Assembly (NCBI GenBank): GCA_032119795.1
Contig: JAUMFO010000003.1
Span: forward strand, 62,001-126,000
From: JAGIBJ01 sp032119795
GTDB taxonomy: Bacteria > Actinomycetota > Thermoleophilia > Solirubrobacterales > Solirubrobacteraceae
Direction of reading: 5' to 3'
DNA: 64,000 nucleotides
The translations under genes and the position numbers were made by a program. This document shows, in pieces, positions 7,979 to 16,378 of this stretch (position 1 is its first letter; each line of letters opens with the position of its first letter). Under the pieces are notes generated by a model. That model did no database searches. It was not told where the DNA came from and was given only the letters and a program-made list of their open reading frames with translations.

Positions 7979-8584
7979 ATGCCGACGCAGGTCCAGCGCA
8001 CCGCCTCCGCTCGCAGGCGGCTCATTGCCGCCGCTACTGCCCTGGTCGGCGAGCAGGGCGTCGGAAACACGTCGGTCGCGGCCATCGGTGAGCGGGCCGG
8101 CATGAGCCGCGGGGCCGTCAACTTCCACTTCGGTTCCAAGGACGAACTCCTGACGGCCGTCGCCGAGGAGGTCACGGCCGAGTGGGAGACCCGCGCCTTC
8201 CAGTACGCCATGCCTGAGGGCGCGTCGTTCGAAGAGGGCCTGACGGCCATGATCGAAGCTCACCGCCGCGACATCGCCGCCGACGACCAACGATTCCGCA
8301 TCTTCGCGATGCTCTTCTTCGAGTCGCTCGGCCCCTCACCACACTTGCACGAGCACTTCGCCCGGCTCCACCGTCGCGTGCGCGCCCGCATGGTCGAGGT
8401 CATCGCCGGGCTCCAAGCGGCCGGCTTCGTCCGCACCGATCTCGACAGCGCAGCCTTCTCGACGTTCGTCGTCGGCGCCTTCCGCGGGATCGCCTTCCAG
8501 TACCTCCTGGATCCTGAGCAGGTGTCGCTCGAAGGCGCGTACGGCGAAGTACGCGAGTCGATTCTCGCTCGACTTCGCGCCTAG
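7979..8584 (+). CDS. TetR/AcrR-family transcriptional regulator
   Basis: A 201-aa one-component regulator. The N-terminal helix-turn-helix is typical: residues about 10-55 include RRRLIAAATALVGEQG and GMSRGAVNFHFGSKDELL. The C-terminal ligand-binding half is all-helical and ends ILARLRA. The frame is open further upstream, but TetR homology begins right after the ATG at 7979, and the upstream residues look non-coding. It lies just before, and in line with, the carotenoid genes and may regulate them. The ligand is unknown. Confidence 0.88.
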   Translation: MPTQVQRTASARRRLIAAATALVGEQGVGNTSVAAIGERAGMSRGAVNFHFGSKDELLTAVAEEVTAEWETRAFQYAMPEGASFEEGLTAMIEAHRRDIAADDQRFRIFAMLFFESLGPSPHLHEHFARLHRRVRARMVEVIAGLQAAGFVRTDLDSAAFSTFVVGAFRGIAFQYLLDPEQVSLEGAYGEVRESILARLRA

Positions 8585-8724
8585 GCAAAGACGCGTATCG
8601 TCGAGCCCGTGGCTCGGCGAACCCATCATCCGACCAGCCGCCTGGCTCGTAGTGCAGGGGTGAGCCCCACCTCTGCCCGCCGCTGTTCACATTTGCTTCG
8701 CGCGTCCGTGGTGAGGTGGGAGGC

Positions 8725-10224
8725 GTGAAGGTCGTCGTCGTAGGTGCTGGCCTGGGAGGCCTAGGGACGGCCCTGCGACTGCAAGGCGCAGGGCATGACG
8801 TGACCCTGCTCGAGCAGTCCGCCGCTCCCGGTGGCCGCGCCTCGCAGATCCGCGACGCTGGATACACGTGGGATACCGGGCCGTCGCTGCTGACCATGCC
8901 GTGGGTGCTCGAGGAGACGTTCGCCGCAGGCGGACTCGACCTGCACCGCGAACTCGAGCTGATCTCACTCGAGCCCTACTACCGAATCCACTGGGCCAAC
9001 GAAGACCGGCACTTGGACTTCATGAGCAACCGCGAGGAGATGCGCGGCGAACTCGCCAAGTTCTCCTCGCATGACGCCAAAGCCTTCGACGGCTTCATGG
9101 ACGCCCTCAAGCCGATCTACGAGGAAGGCATCCTCGCCGCCGGGCGTCGGAGCTTCGACTCGCCCCTGCAGCTCGCGGCGTTTCTGCCGACGCTCGTTCG
9201 ACTCGGCGCCGCGTTGCCGCTCCACACGTTCGTCTCCCGCCACTTCGAGCATCCGCGCGTCCGCGAGGCGATGGGCTTTCACTCGCTCTTCATCGGCGGC
9301 GACCCGTTTCGCGTCCCTGCGATCTACGGCGCACTCGTCTACCTGCAGTTCCTCGACGGCGTGCAGTACGCCCGGGGCGGGGTGTACTCCGTAGTGGAAG
9401 CCATGGCGCGCCACCTCGACATCCGCTGCAATACCCGGGTCGACCGAATCGAGCACCGGGGTGGGCGCGTGCGCGGCGTCGTCACCTCCAGCGGCGAGGT
9501 CGTCCCGGCCGACGTCGTGGTGTGGAACGCCGACGCGATCCGCCTCGATGCCGCGCTCGCCGTCCGGCCGCAGCTGCGCTCACGGCGCGCCACGATGTCT
9601 GCGCTGCTCCTCTACCTGGGAACCGACCGCGAGTTTCCCAAGCTGCTGCACCACACGCTGCTCGTCGGGCAGGGTTACCGCCGCTTCATCAAGGACGTCA
9701 CGGCCCGCCGGCGGCTCCCCAGCACCTACTCGACCTACGTCCACGCGCCTTCACGCTCCGACGCGTCCATGGCCCCTGCCGGTGGCGACTCGATCGCGGT
9801 GCTGCTGCCCGTCCCGAACCTCAAAAGCGGCGACACCTGGGACCACGACCAGACCGACGAGATCGCCGAGGCCGTCATGACCGACCTTGAGCAGACCTTC
9901 GGGCTGGAGGGTCTCTCGGCCTCGACCGTCGTGGAGCACCGGATGACGCCCGCCGACTTTCGCGACCGGCTCGGCGCCGTCGACGGCAACGCGTTCGCGC
10001 TCGAGCCGACGCTCCACCAGTCCGCGGCCTTCCGCGTGCCCAACCGCCATCCCAAGGTGCGCGGCGTCTACGCCGTCGGCGGTGGCTCGCACCCGGGCGC
10101 CGGCGTGCCCGGCGTACTGTTTGGCGCCGAAGTCACCGCGGGCCTCATCGCGCAGGACTACCCGCGCCCAGGCGGTCGGCCGACGCCGACGCGTGGGGAG
10201 TCGGCGCTGAAGGTCCTCGGGTGA
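8725..10224 (+). CDS. crtI: Phytoene desaturase (CrtI type)
   Basis: An FAD-dependent carotenoid desaturase that introduces conjugated double bonds into phytoene, yielding neurosporene- or lycopene-type products. The dinucleotide-binding motif VVVVGAGLGGLGTAL opens the protein. APGGRASQ and DTGPSLLTMPWVLE follow, and the family's C-terminal signature GGGSHPGAGVPGVLFGAE is near residue 465. I chose the GTG at 8725 (499 aa) because GAGGTG at 8713-8718 is a well-spaced SD and homologues begin MKVVVVGAG; a GTG at 8716 is possible. It overlaps crtB by GTGA. First gene of a five-gene operon. Confidence 0.93.
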   Translation: MKVVVVGAGLGGLGTALRLQGAGHDVTLLEQSAAPGGRASQIRDAGYTWDTGPSLLTMPWVLEETFAAGGLDLHRELELISLEPYYRIHWANEDRHLDFMSNREEMRGELAKFSSHDAKAFDGFMDALKPIYEEGILAAGRRSFDSPLQLAAFLPTLVRLGAALPLHTFVSRHFEHPRVREAMGFHSLFIGGDPFRVPAIYGALVYLQFLDGVQYARGGVYSVVEAMARHLDIRCNTRVDRIEHRGGRVRGVVTSSGEVVPADVVVWNADAIRLDAALAVRPQLRSRRATMSALLLYLGTDREFPKLLHHTLLVGQGYRRFIKDVTARRRLPSTYSTYVHAPSRSDASMAPAGGDSIAVLLPVPNLKSGDTWDHDQTDEIAEAVMTDLEQTFGLEGLSASTVVEHRMTPADFRDRLGAVDGNAFALEPTLHQSAAFRVPNRHPKVRGVYAVGGGSHPGAGVPGVLFGAEVTAGLIAQDYPRPGGRPTPTRGESALKVLG

Positions 10225-11066
10225 GCGCCGTGGCCGGCCAGCACCGCTCGCCGCAGGCGCGAGCAGCACTCGCCGAGGCTCGGGCCACACACCGGGCCGT
10301 GGGCCGCACGTTCTGGCTCGCGAGCCGGCTGCTGCACCGCGACGTACGCGACGACGTGCACCTGCTCTACCTCGTACTGCGCACCCTCGACGACACCGTC
10401 GATGAGCGTCGCCCGGGAGCCGCTGAGATCGTCGGTGGCGTCGAGGCCTGGGCCACGGGCGGCGAGACCACGACGCGCGAAGCAGTCCTGCTGGAGGATC
10501 TCGCCACTCGGCACCCAATCGAGCGCGACGTGATCTTCGACTTCTGCGCTGGCATGCGAGACGACCTCAGCGGCCGCGTCCTGACGACCGAAGCCGAGCT
10601 CGACACCTACTGCTACCGCGTCGCCGGGACCGTCGGCGTCCTGATGACCGGGCTGCTCGGCGCGTCCGATCCCGCGGCGGCCCGCCGACCAGCGATTGCG
10701 CTCGGGCAGGCGATGCAACGCACGAACATCCTCCGCGACATCGACGAAGACGTCGCTGCTGGCCGCGTCTACCTCGCGTCGGAGACCATCGAACGCTTCG
10801 GCTCGATCCGCCCCGGTCAGCGCTCTGCGCTGATGCGCGACCAGATTGCTCGCGCCGACGCGCTCTACGACGAGGGCATCGCCGGCATCGCGTACTTGGA
10901 CTCTGGTCGGCGCGCCATCGGCGCCGCAGCAGCGATGTACCGCGAGATCCTGCGGCAGATCGAGCGCGAAGGCCTCGGCGCGCACCCCGGCCGCGCCGTC
11001 GTGCCGCTGCCCCGCAAGGCTCGCGCGGCGTTCGGCGTGCAGCGCGAGCTGCATCCCGCGCCATGA
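10221..11066 (+). CDS. crtB: Phytoene synthase
   Basis: Condenses two geranylgeranyl diphosphates to phytoene, the first committed carotenoid step. The two Asp-rich motifs that bind the diphosphates through Mg are present: LDDTVDE (residues 56-62) and NILRDIDEDVAAGRVYL (about 172-188). The 281-aa length is normal. The GTG start overlaps crtI, giving coupled expression. The substrate must be made elsewhere, since no GGPP synthase or MEP-pathway gene lies in this window. Confidence 0.95.
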   Translation: MSAVAGQHRSPQARAALAEARATHRAVGRTFWLASRLLHRDVRDDVHLLYLVLRTLDDTVDERRPGAAEIVGGVEAWATGGETTTREAVLLEDLATRHPIERDVIFDFCAGMRDDLSGRVLTTEAELDTYCYRVAGTVGVLMTGLLGASDPAAARRPAIALGQAMQRTNILRDIDEDVAAGRVYLASETIERFGSIRPGQRSALMRDQIARADALYDEGIAGIAYLDSGRRAIGAAAAMYREILRQIEREGLGAHPGRAVVPLPRKARAAFGVQRELHPAP

Positions 11067-11111
11067 TGCGTCTGTGCTGATCGCCGCGCCGACCTCCACT
11101 CCAGCCCACTG

Positions 11112-11882
11112 ATGCCGCCGGTCCGTCCGTCGCATGCGCTCGGCCTCACGCTGGCCGGTGCGCAGATCGCCTACGGCCTCGAGGCGCCGCGCCCGCCGTG
11201 GATGACGCGCGCCATCGTCGCGCTGCTGCTCACCACGAGTACGGCCGACGCCGTCGAGCAGCGCGGCAGGCGCGGCGCCGCCGTGGTGGCGGCAGCTGGC
11301 TCCATCGGGTTCGGTGCCGAACTGCTCGGCGTGCGGACGGGCCGCCCGTTCGGCCCCTACGACTACTCAGGGCAGCTCGGGCCGAAGGTTGCCGGCGTCC
11401 CGCTGATGGCCGCGGCAGCGTGGGCGCTGCTGGCTCGGCCGAGCCGTGTCGTCGGGCAGCTCACGGCGCGAGGACGACCGCGTGGAGCGGCCGTGGTAGC
11501 CGCGGCTGGGGCGCTGACGGCGTGGGACGTCTTCCTCGATCCGCGCATGGTGCGCGAGGGCTACTGGAACTGGCCCGGCGGCGGCCGCTACGAGGGCATC
11601 CCGGCGTCGAACTACCTCGGGTGGCTCGCGACGGGCGCAGCGATCTTCGCCGCCGCCGAGCTGATCGATCCCAGCGACGACCCCCTGGCCCCCGGCGAAC
11701 TCGCCGGTGAGCGCAGCGGCGACACGGCCCTGGGGCTCTACGCGTGGACGTGGATCGGCGAGATCATCGCGAACGTCCTGCTGTGGAAGCGGCCGAAGGT
11801 CGCCGTCGCGGGTGGCGCGTCGATGGGGCTCCTGGCCGTGCCCGCGCTCCTCGCGCGCTGGCGCGCCGCCCGCACCGGATGA
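11112..11882 (+). CDS. cruF: CruF-like carotenoid 1,2-hydratase
   Basis: A membrane protein of the DUF422/CruF family, which adds water across the terminal double bond of acyclic carotenoid ends to give 1-hydroxy groups. Conserved blocks are GVRTGRPFGPYDYSGQLGP (about residues 75-95) and FLDPRMVREGYWNWPGGG (about 140-157), followed by GIPASNYLGWL. About six hydrophobic segments are visible in 256 aa. It lies 45 nt after crtB and overlaps the next desaturase by ATGA. In other bacteria and haloarchaea CruF works with CrtD, which is also what follows here. Confidence 0.85.
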   Translation: MPPVRPSHALGLTLAGAQIAYGLEAPRPPWMTRAIVALLLTTSTADAVEQRGRRGAAVVAAAGSIGFGAELLGVRTGRPFGPYDYSGQLGPKVAGVPLMAAAAWALLARPSRVVGQLTARGRPRGAAVVAAAGALTAWDVFLDPRMVREGYWNWPGGGRYEGIPASNYLGWLATGAAIFAAAELIDPSDDPLAPGELAGERSGDTALGLYAWTWIGEIIANVLLWKRPKVAVAGGASMGLLAVPALLARWRAARTG

Positions 11883-13426
11883 CGGCCACCGCCCAGCGCG
11901 TCGTCGTCGTTGGCGCGGGGATCGGCGGGCTGACGGCTGCCGCCGTGCTCGCCTACCGCGGCCATCACGTGACGATCGTCGAGGCGACCGGCGTCGTTGG
12001 CGGCAAGGCCGGCCGGCGGGTCGTCGGCGGATTGGCCTTCGACACGGGTCCGTCGCTGCTCACGATGCCGCACGTGCTGCGCCGCACGCTCGCGGCGTGC
12101 GGCCTCGATGAGGACGCACTCGACCTGCGACCCGTCGACCCCGTCACGCGGTACCGCTTCGCCGACGGCAGCACCGTCGATCTCTCCAGCGACGAGTCGC
12201 GGTCGGTTGAGGCGCTCGAGGCCTGGTCGCCAGGCGCGGGGCGGGCTTGGCGAGCGTACCTGCGGCAGTGCGCGTCGATGTGGCAGGGCGCCGAGGCCGT
12301 CTTGGAGGGCCTTCCGCCATGGCCGCCGCGCCGCCCCACCGACGACGACCCGACCCCGGACCCGATGGACGGACTGCGAGTCCGTCCTCACCAGACGCTG
12401 CGCCAGTTCGCGCGTGGTGCCAGCGGCGGCGAGCCTCGGCTGCAGCAGATCATCGAACGCTTCGCGACCTACGCCGGAGCCGACCCGCGCCGCGCCCCGG
12501 CCGTCCTCGCGCTCTCCGGCTACGTCGAGCATGCCTTCGGCACCTGGTACCCCGGCGCGCCCGGCGGCATCCACGCGATCCCCGAGCTGCTGGCCACGCG
12601 GGCGCAGGAGCTCGGCGCCACGCTCGTGCTTGGCGAGCCGGTGCTCGAGATCCTCGCTCCAGACGGTCGCGCGTGCGGCGTCCGTACGGATGCGCGCCAG
12701 CTCGACGCCGACGCCGTGGTGTTCGCCGGTGATCACCGCACCCTGGCCGGGCTGCTGGGCGGCGCGCGGCTCAATGCCGTCACCGCGCGGTCACGCGTCG
12801 CCGGCGTCGCGGGCCGCCCCGGACGGCGTGACCCGTCGGTCTCCGGCCTCGCGCTGTTGCTGGCGGTCGAGCCCGGTGCCCCAACCGAGGTGCACCACGA
12901 GATCCGCTTCTGCGCCGACTACGACGCCGAGTTCGACGACCTCTTCCGCCACCGACGCCTGGTGCGCGACCCCACCGTCTACGTGAGCGTGCCCACGGCC
13001 ACCAGCAAGCAAGGCGCTGAGCGTGCCGATCGTGAGGCCATGGGCTCGCCGTCGACACGTTCGCGGGGCGCCGCGGCGCTTGAGCCGTGGTTCGTGCTCG
13101 TCAACGCTCCCGCCGGCGCGCCGGAGCACGAGTTCGCCGGCTACGCCGCCAGCGTCGAAGCGAGTCTCGATCTGCGGGGTGGCCGAGTCGTTGGGCGGGA
13201 CTCCCGCTCACCGGCCGATCTGGCCCGCGAGAGCGGCACTCCAGACGGCGCGATCTACGGCGACGCACCCCACGGGCGGCTCGGCACGCTGCGCCGTCCC
13301 GGGCCGCTGGTCCCGGGGCTGGCACGGCTGGTGCGCGTCGGCGGTACCGTTCACCCTGGTGGTGGTGTTCCCCTCGTGATGCTTTCTGGTCTAACGGCTG
13401 CCCGGCTCGTGGAGTCGGGTCGATGA
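11879..13426 (+). CDS. CrtD-like carotenoid desaturase
   Basis: A second CrtI-family flavoprotein (515 aa) in the operon. It has the FAD motif VVVVGAGIGGLTAAAVLAYR at the N-terminus, DTGPSLLTMPHVLRR, and the C-terminal block GGTVHPGGGVPLVMLSG. Family members introduce double bonds (often 3,4) into 1-hydroxylated acyclic carotenoids or desaturate phytoene. Its position right after a cruF gene, with ATGA overlap, favours the CrtD role. The ATG at 11879 was preferred over upstream in-frame codons because the Rossmann motif starts directly after it. A stretch near residues 380-410 (ATSKQGAERADREAMGSPST) looks like a lineage-specific insertion. Confidence 0.8.
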   Translation: MTATAQRVVVVGAGIGGLTAAAVLAYRGHHVTIVEATGVVGGKAGRRVVGGLAFDTGPSLLTMPHVLRRTLAACGLDEDALDLRPVDPVTRYRFADGSTVDLSSDESRSVEALEAWSPGAGRAWRAYLRQCASMWQGAEAVLEGLPPWPPRRPTDDDPTPDPMDGLRVRPHQTLRQFARGASGGEPRLQQIIERFATYAGADPRRAPAVLALSGYVEHAFGTWYPGAPGGIHAIPELLATRAQELGATLVLGEPVLEILAPDGRACGVRTDARQLDADAVVFAGDHRTLAGLLGGARLNAVTARSRVAGVAGRPGRRDPSVSGLALLLAVEPGAPTEVHHEIRFCADYDAEFDDLFRHRRLVRDPTVYVSVPTATSKQGAERADREAMGSPSTRSRGAAALEPWFVLVNAPAGAPEHEFAGYAASVEASLDLRGGRVVGRDSRSPADLARESGTPDGAIYGDAPHGRLGTLRRPGPLVPGLARLVRVGGTVHPGGGVPLVMLSGLTAARLVESGR

Positions 13427-14457
13427 GTGCCAGCATCACTGGGGTCCCGCGGGAACCCCGGCTGCAGGCGCTGCGCTACTGGGTGGCCGATCACAAGCTG
13501 CCCGCCTTTGGCTGGACGACGATCGTCGTCCTGATCGTCGTCGCGCTGATTGCTTGGCAGGCGGGCGCCGTCAATCCAAGCCCGCTCGCGGAGCCCAACA
13601 CGTCGTTTGGCACCGAGGGCGCGAACCTCATCGAGAAGGGCGGCATCGGCGACGACGTCGAGGTCGGAGCGGTCGGCGACGGCCTCACGCGCACCTACAT
13701 CCTGCGGGAGAAGGGCGCCGTTGGCCCGCAGCCCGCCGTCATCTTCTTGCACGGGTTCGGGTCGAGCATCATCGCCGGCTACGAGCCGTGGCTCGAGCAC
13801 CTCGCGAAGTCCGGCGTGACCGTGATCTTCCCGTCCTGGCAGCAGCCTCCCTTCCCCACCGACGGCTCCCAGAACCCACGCGACAACATGTTCCGCGGCG
13901 TGGCGTTGGCCACGAAGGCGGTCCCCGTGATCCCGTCGCAGGTCGCTGCCGTTGGCGTCTCGGCCGGCGGCGCGCTGGCGTTTGACTACGCGGCGCTCGC
14001 GAAGGGGCTCGACGACGTCCCCAAGGCCAACCTCGTGCTGTCGATCTATCCGGGGCGCGCGTTCCCGGGCGAGAAGGACGCGATTTTGCCGCTACCGCCG
14101 GTCGGCGACATCGAGCCGGGTGCCCTGGTCGTCACGATGGTCTCCCGCCGGGACCGCGAGGCTGGCACGGCTTGGGGCAAGGCGCAATATGACGCACTCG
14201 CGACGCGACCAGACGACCTGCGCGAACTCGTCTACGTGAAGACGCCGGGCCTCGGCGATCACTACTCGCCCGGCCAGACCGACGCGAAGGCGCGCGAGGA
14301 GTACTGGAAGCGGCTCGACAACCTGCTCACCACGCATCTCGGTGCCAAGCTCACCCTCGACTCCGATCTGCGCGAGTCGATCCGAGCCGACCGGCGTGTG
14401 CAGAACACGCTCAAGGAGCAGTCGATGTTCCGCCAGAAGGCCGAGTCCGGCGAGTAA
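13423..14457 (+). CDS. Membrane-anchored alpha/beta hydrolase
   Basis: A 344-aa protein with one N-terminal transmembrane helix (about residues 29-46, TIVVLIVVALIAWQAG) followed by an extracytoplasmic alpha/beta-hydrolase domain. HGFGSS supplies the oxyanion segment, GVSAGGALAFD the nucleophile Ser, and GDHYSPGQ the probable catalytic His. The ATG overlaps the stop of the CrtD-like gene (ATGA), so it is the last gene of the carotenoid operon. A role in carotenoid ester or glycolipid turnover is conceivable from context only; the sequence does not define a substrate. Confidence 0.8.
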   Translation: MSASITGVPREPRLQALRYWVADHKLPAFGWTTIVVLIVVALIAWQAGAVNPSPLAEPNTSFGTEGANLIEKGGIGDDVEVGAVGDGLTRTYILREKGAVGPQPAVIFLHGFGSSIIAGYEPWLEHLAKSGVTVIFPSWQQPPFPTDGSQNPRDNMFRGVALATKAVPVIPSQVAAVGVSAGGALAFDYAALAKGLDDVPKANLVLSIYPGRAFPGEKDAILPLPPVGDIEPGALVVTMVSRRDREAGTAWGKAQYDALATRPDDLRELVYVKTPGLGDHYSPGQTDAKAREEYWKRLDNLLTTHLGAKLTLDSDLRESIRADRRVQNTLKEQSMFRQKAESGE

Positions 14458-14483
14458 GGGGCGCGCCCGCCGTGAGGGTCGGC

Positions 14484-14495
14484 CTGGTCGACCAG
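14484..14495. terminator. Palindrome between convergent carotenoid genes
   Basis: CTGGTCGACCAG is a perfect 12-bp palindrome in the 49-nt gap between two converging stop codons. It could form a short bidirectional hairpin. There is no T tract. Confidence 0.3.
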
Positions 14496-14506
14496 CGTGG
14501 CGGCGC

Positions 14507-15256
14507 TCAAACGGCCGCCTCGGCGAGCGGGTCGCGGCCGTCCCAGGTTCCGGAGCTTGACAGCGGCTGAAAGCGCGCGAAGAGCTCCGACGAGTACCAG
14601 TCCTCCGCGCGCGTGCGGTCGATGACCTCGCGGTGGGCGGCGCGGCGGTAGGCGTAGTCCTGGGCGCCAGCGAGGGAGCGCCAGAGCGAGAAGGTGGCCT
14701 GGCGGATCACGGGGACGTCTCCGATGCCGACGCTCGCGAGATTCTCGGGGTGCGAGGCGAGATCCATGGCTGGGCGCGGGACGGCGTTCCAGAAGCGTGC
14801 GAGGCGCTGGGGGCGGATGGCGGCCTGGGTGAGGATGGCGACGGGCGCGGCCTGCAGCAGCGGCGCGGCGCGGTCGATGTTGAAGCTCGCGCGGCCCCAC
14901 TTGCCGTGCGCGCGGGCGGTCGCCAGCCGTAGGTCGTAGCGCTCCTCGGCGAGGGCATCCCAGCGGCGGGCGATCTCGCTGGTGGCCAAGAACGCGTCGA
15001 GGTCGGCCTCGCTGCGCCAGAACGCAAGGAGCCCCCAGCGGCGGAAGTCGGCGGAGAACGTCAGCTGATCGGCGTTGCCCGTCCCCAGCTGGCGAAAGAA
15101 CCTCAGGCCCGGGGTGCGCTGCAGAATTGGCCGGTCGCGTCCCATCCGCGAGAAGGCGTCTCGGGCGGCCGGCCCCGCTGGGTACCGCACGAGATGGAAC
15201 GATGCGGGGAACGTGGCAGTGGCAGACGTAGCGGTGAAGTGGGCGGTGCTGGCCAT
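14507..15256 (-). CDS. Spheroidene monooxygenase-like protein (CrtA family)
   Basis: A 249-aa relative of CrtA, the haem-containing monooxygenase that converts acyclic carotenoids to 2-keto derivatives. Family blocks visible are SFHLVRYPAG near the N-terminus, DFRRWGLLAFWRSEADL, HGKWGR, AAIRPQRLARFWNAVP, RQATFSLWRS and the C-terminal WYSSELFARFQPLSS with GTWDGRDPL. It is convergent with the crt operon and overlaps the start of the PlsY-like gene by about 38 bp. Together with CrtI, CruF and CrtD it predicts a hydroxylated acyclic ketocarotenoid. Confidence 0.8.
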   Translation of the reverse strand: MASTAHFTATSATATFPASFHLVRYPAGPAARDAFSRMGRDRPILQRTPGLRFFRQLGTGNADQLTFSADFRRWGLLAFWRSEADLDAFLATSEIARRWDALAEERYDLRLATARAHGKWGRASFNIDRAAPLLQAAPVAILTQAAIRPQRLARFWNAVPRPAMDLASHPENLASVGIGDVPVIRQATFSLWRSLAGAQDYAYRRAAHREVIDRTRAEDWYSSELFARFQPLSSSGTWDGRDPLAEAAV

Positions 15257-15854
15257 CGTGTGTTCCTACGCGCTCGGCGCGGTACCGGGTGCATCGATCG
15301 TCGCACAGCGCCACGGCGTGGACCTGCGGGTCGTCGGTGACGGCAACCCGGGCGCGTGGAATGCACTGGAGCAGCTCGGGTGGGCGCGGGCGTGGCCAGC
15401 GTTTGTGGCCGACGGCGCCAAGGGGCTGCTCGCGGCGGTGCTCGGGTGGCTGGTGCTCGGATCGCCGCCGCTGGGGTCGGCCGCCGGGCCGCTCGTCGAC
15501 TGGCTGCCGTGGACGGGGGCGGGCGCCGCCGGCAATGCCGCTTGGATCGCTTGGGCGTGCGTCGGCGCCGCAATGCTCGGCCATGCGTTCCCCCCGTGGG
15601 CGCCGCGGACCGGCGGCAAGTCGGTGATGAGCTTTGCCGGCGGCGCGATCGGACTGGTTCCGGTCGCGGCCGTCCCGCTGGCGATCATCGCCGCGATCTT
15701 CGCGCTCGCGCGCCGCGGCGGCCTCGGCGCCCGCGTTGCGGTCTTCGGCTTCCCCGCTGCGCAGGCGGCCGTCACGCCGCTCGTGCAGGTCGGCTGGACG
15801 GGCATCCTGATGACGATGATCGGCCTGCTCTTCCTGCTCCGGCGAGCGCGCTGA
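15219..15854 (+). CDS. PlsY-like glycerol-3-phosphate acyltransferase family protein
   Basis: PlsY acylates glycerol-3-phosphate from acyl-phosphate at the membrane. The 211-aa protein has the three family motifs in recognisable but altered form: GNPGAWNALEQLG (usual GSGNxGATNxxR), FVADGAKG, and GHAFPPWAPRTGGKSV (usual HxFPVFxxFKGGKG). About five hydrophobic segments are visible. The frame is open upstream, but homology and a GGGGA SD (15206-15210) favour GTG 15219; GTG 15213 is an alternative. Motif deviations mean the substrate could differ from that of canonical PlsY. It overlaps the divergent crtA-like gene. Confidence 0.7.
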   Translation: MADVAVKWAVLAIVCSYALGAVPGASIVAQRHGVDLRVVGDGNPGAWNALEQLGWARAWPAFVADGAKGLLAAVLGWLVLGSPPLGSAAGPLVDWLPWTGAGAAGNAAWIAWACVGAAMLGHAFPPWAPRTGGKSVMSFAGGAIGLVPVAAVPLAIIAAIFALARRGGLGARVAVFGFPAAQAAVTPLVQVGWTGILMTMIGLLFLLRRAR

Positions 15855-16165
15855 CGGAGCCGCGCGGCCCAGTCCAGGCACGTCCGGTGTCTCGGGTGGC
15901 CGCCGCGGCGTACGGGCGGTTGGCGGCCTGACCGGCGACGAGCGGGTTGGCGGCAGTGGAATGGGGATCGCTGCGGGGCCGGCGGGCGTTTTGCACCGAG
16001 GGCGGTGCAGATTGGCGGCGACTGGGCTGGTTGGCGGCGGCGGATTTGAGATCGCTGCGGGGCCTGGGGGCGTCGTGGCGGCGAAGGCGGAGCGCGGTCG
16101 GCGTCTGGGCTGGTTGGCGGCGGCGGGACTGGGATCGCTTCGCGGCTGGCGGGCGCCGGGCGGGC

Positions 16166-16185
16166 CGCAACCGCTTGGGGTTGCG
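16166..16185. repeat. CGCAACC/GGTTGCG hairpin in island B
   Basis: Perfect 7-bp stem CGCAACC (16166-16172) and GGTTGCG (16179-16185), a variant of the TGCAACC/GGTTGCA hairpin of both islands. Confidence 0.75.
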
Positions 16186-16187
16186 GC

Positions 16188-16240
16188 GCGAACTTCGGTG
16201 ACTTGGGGGTGCTGAACACCCGCGAGTGACGGGAGTTCGC
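16188..16240. repeat. Nested hairpin in island B
   Basis: Outer arms GCGAACT (16188-16194) and AGTTCGC (16234-16240) pair perfectly. The inner stem GGGTG/CACCC (16207-16211 and 16217-16221) with loop CTGAA is identical to that of island A at 4868-4882. The outer arms differ in sequence from island A but keep pairing, which points to selection on structure. Confidence 0.75.
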
Positions 16241-16255
16241 TTCGAACCGGCGAAC

Positions 16256-16275
16256 TGCAACCCCAGGAGGTTGCG
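16256..16275. repeat. TGCAACC/GGTTGCG hairpin in island B
   Basis: Stem TGCAACC (16256-16262) and GGTTGCG (16269-16275) with loop CCAGGA. Six pairs are Watson-Crick and the outermost is T-G. Confidence 0.75.
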
Positions 16276-16302
16276 GCGCCGCGGGCCTTGCGCCTCGCTG
16301 AG

Positions 16303-16322
16303 TGCAACCCCAGGAGGTTGCA
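16303..16322. repeat. TGCAACC/GGTTGCA hairpin in island B
   Basis: Perfect 7-bp stem (16303-16309 and 16316-16322) with loop CCAGGA, identical to the copy at 4917-4936. Confidence 0.8.
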
Positions 16323-16329
16323 GCCGCCT

Positions 16330-16378
16330 GGTTGGACCCATCCTGGGCACCACAGGTGTGCCTACTTTGGGTCCAACC
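16330..16378. repeat. Perfect 11-bp-arm inverted repeat in island B
   Basis: GGTTGGACCCA (16330-16340) and TGGGTCCAACC (16368-16378) are perfect reverse complements around a 27-nt centre. The spacing is the same as in the island A copy (5130-5178). Confidence 0.85.
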
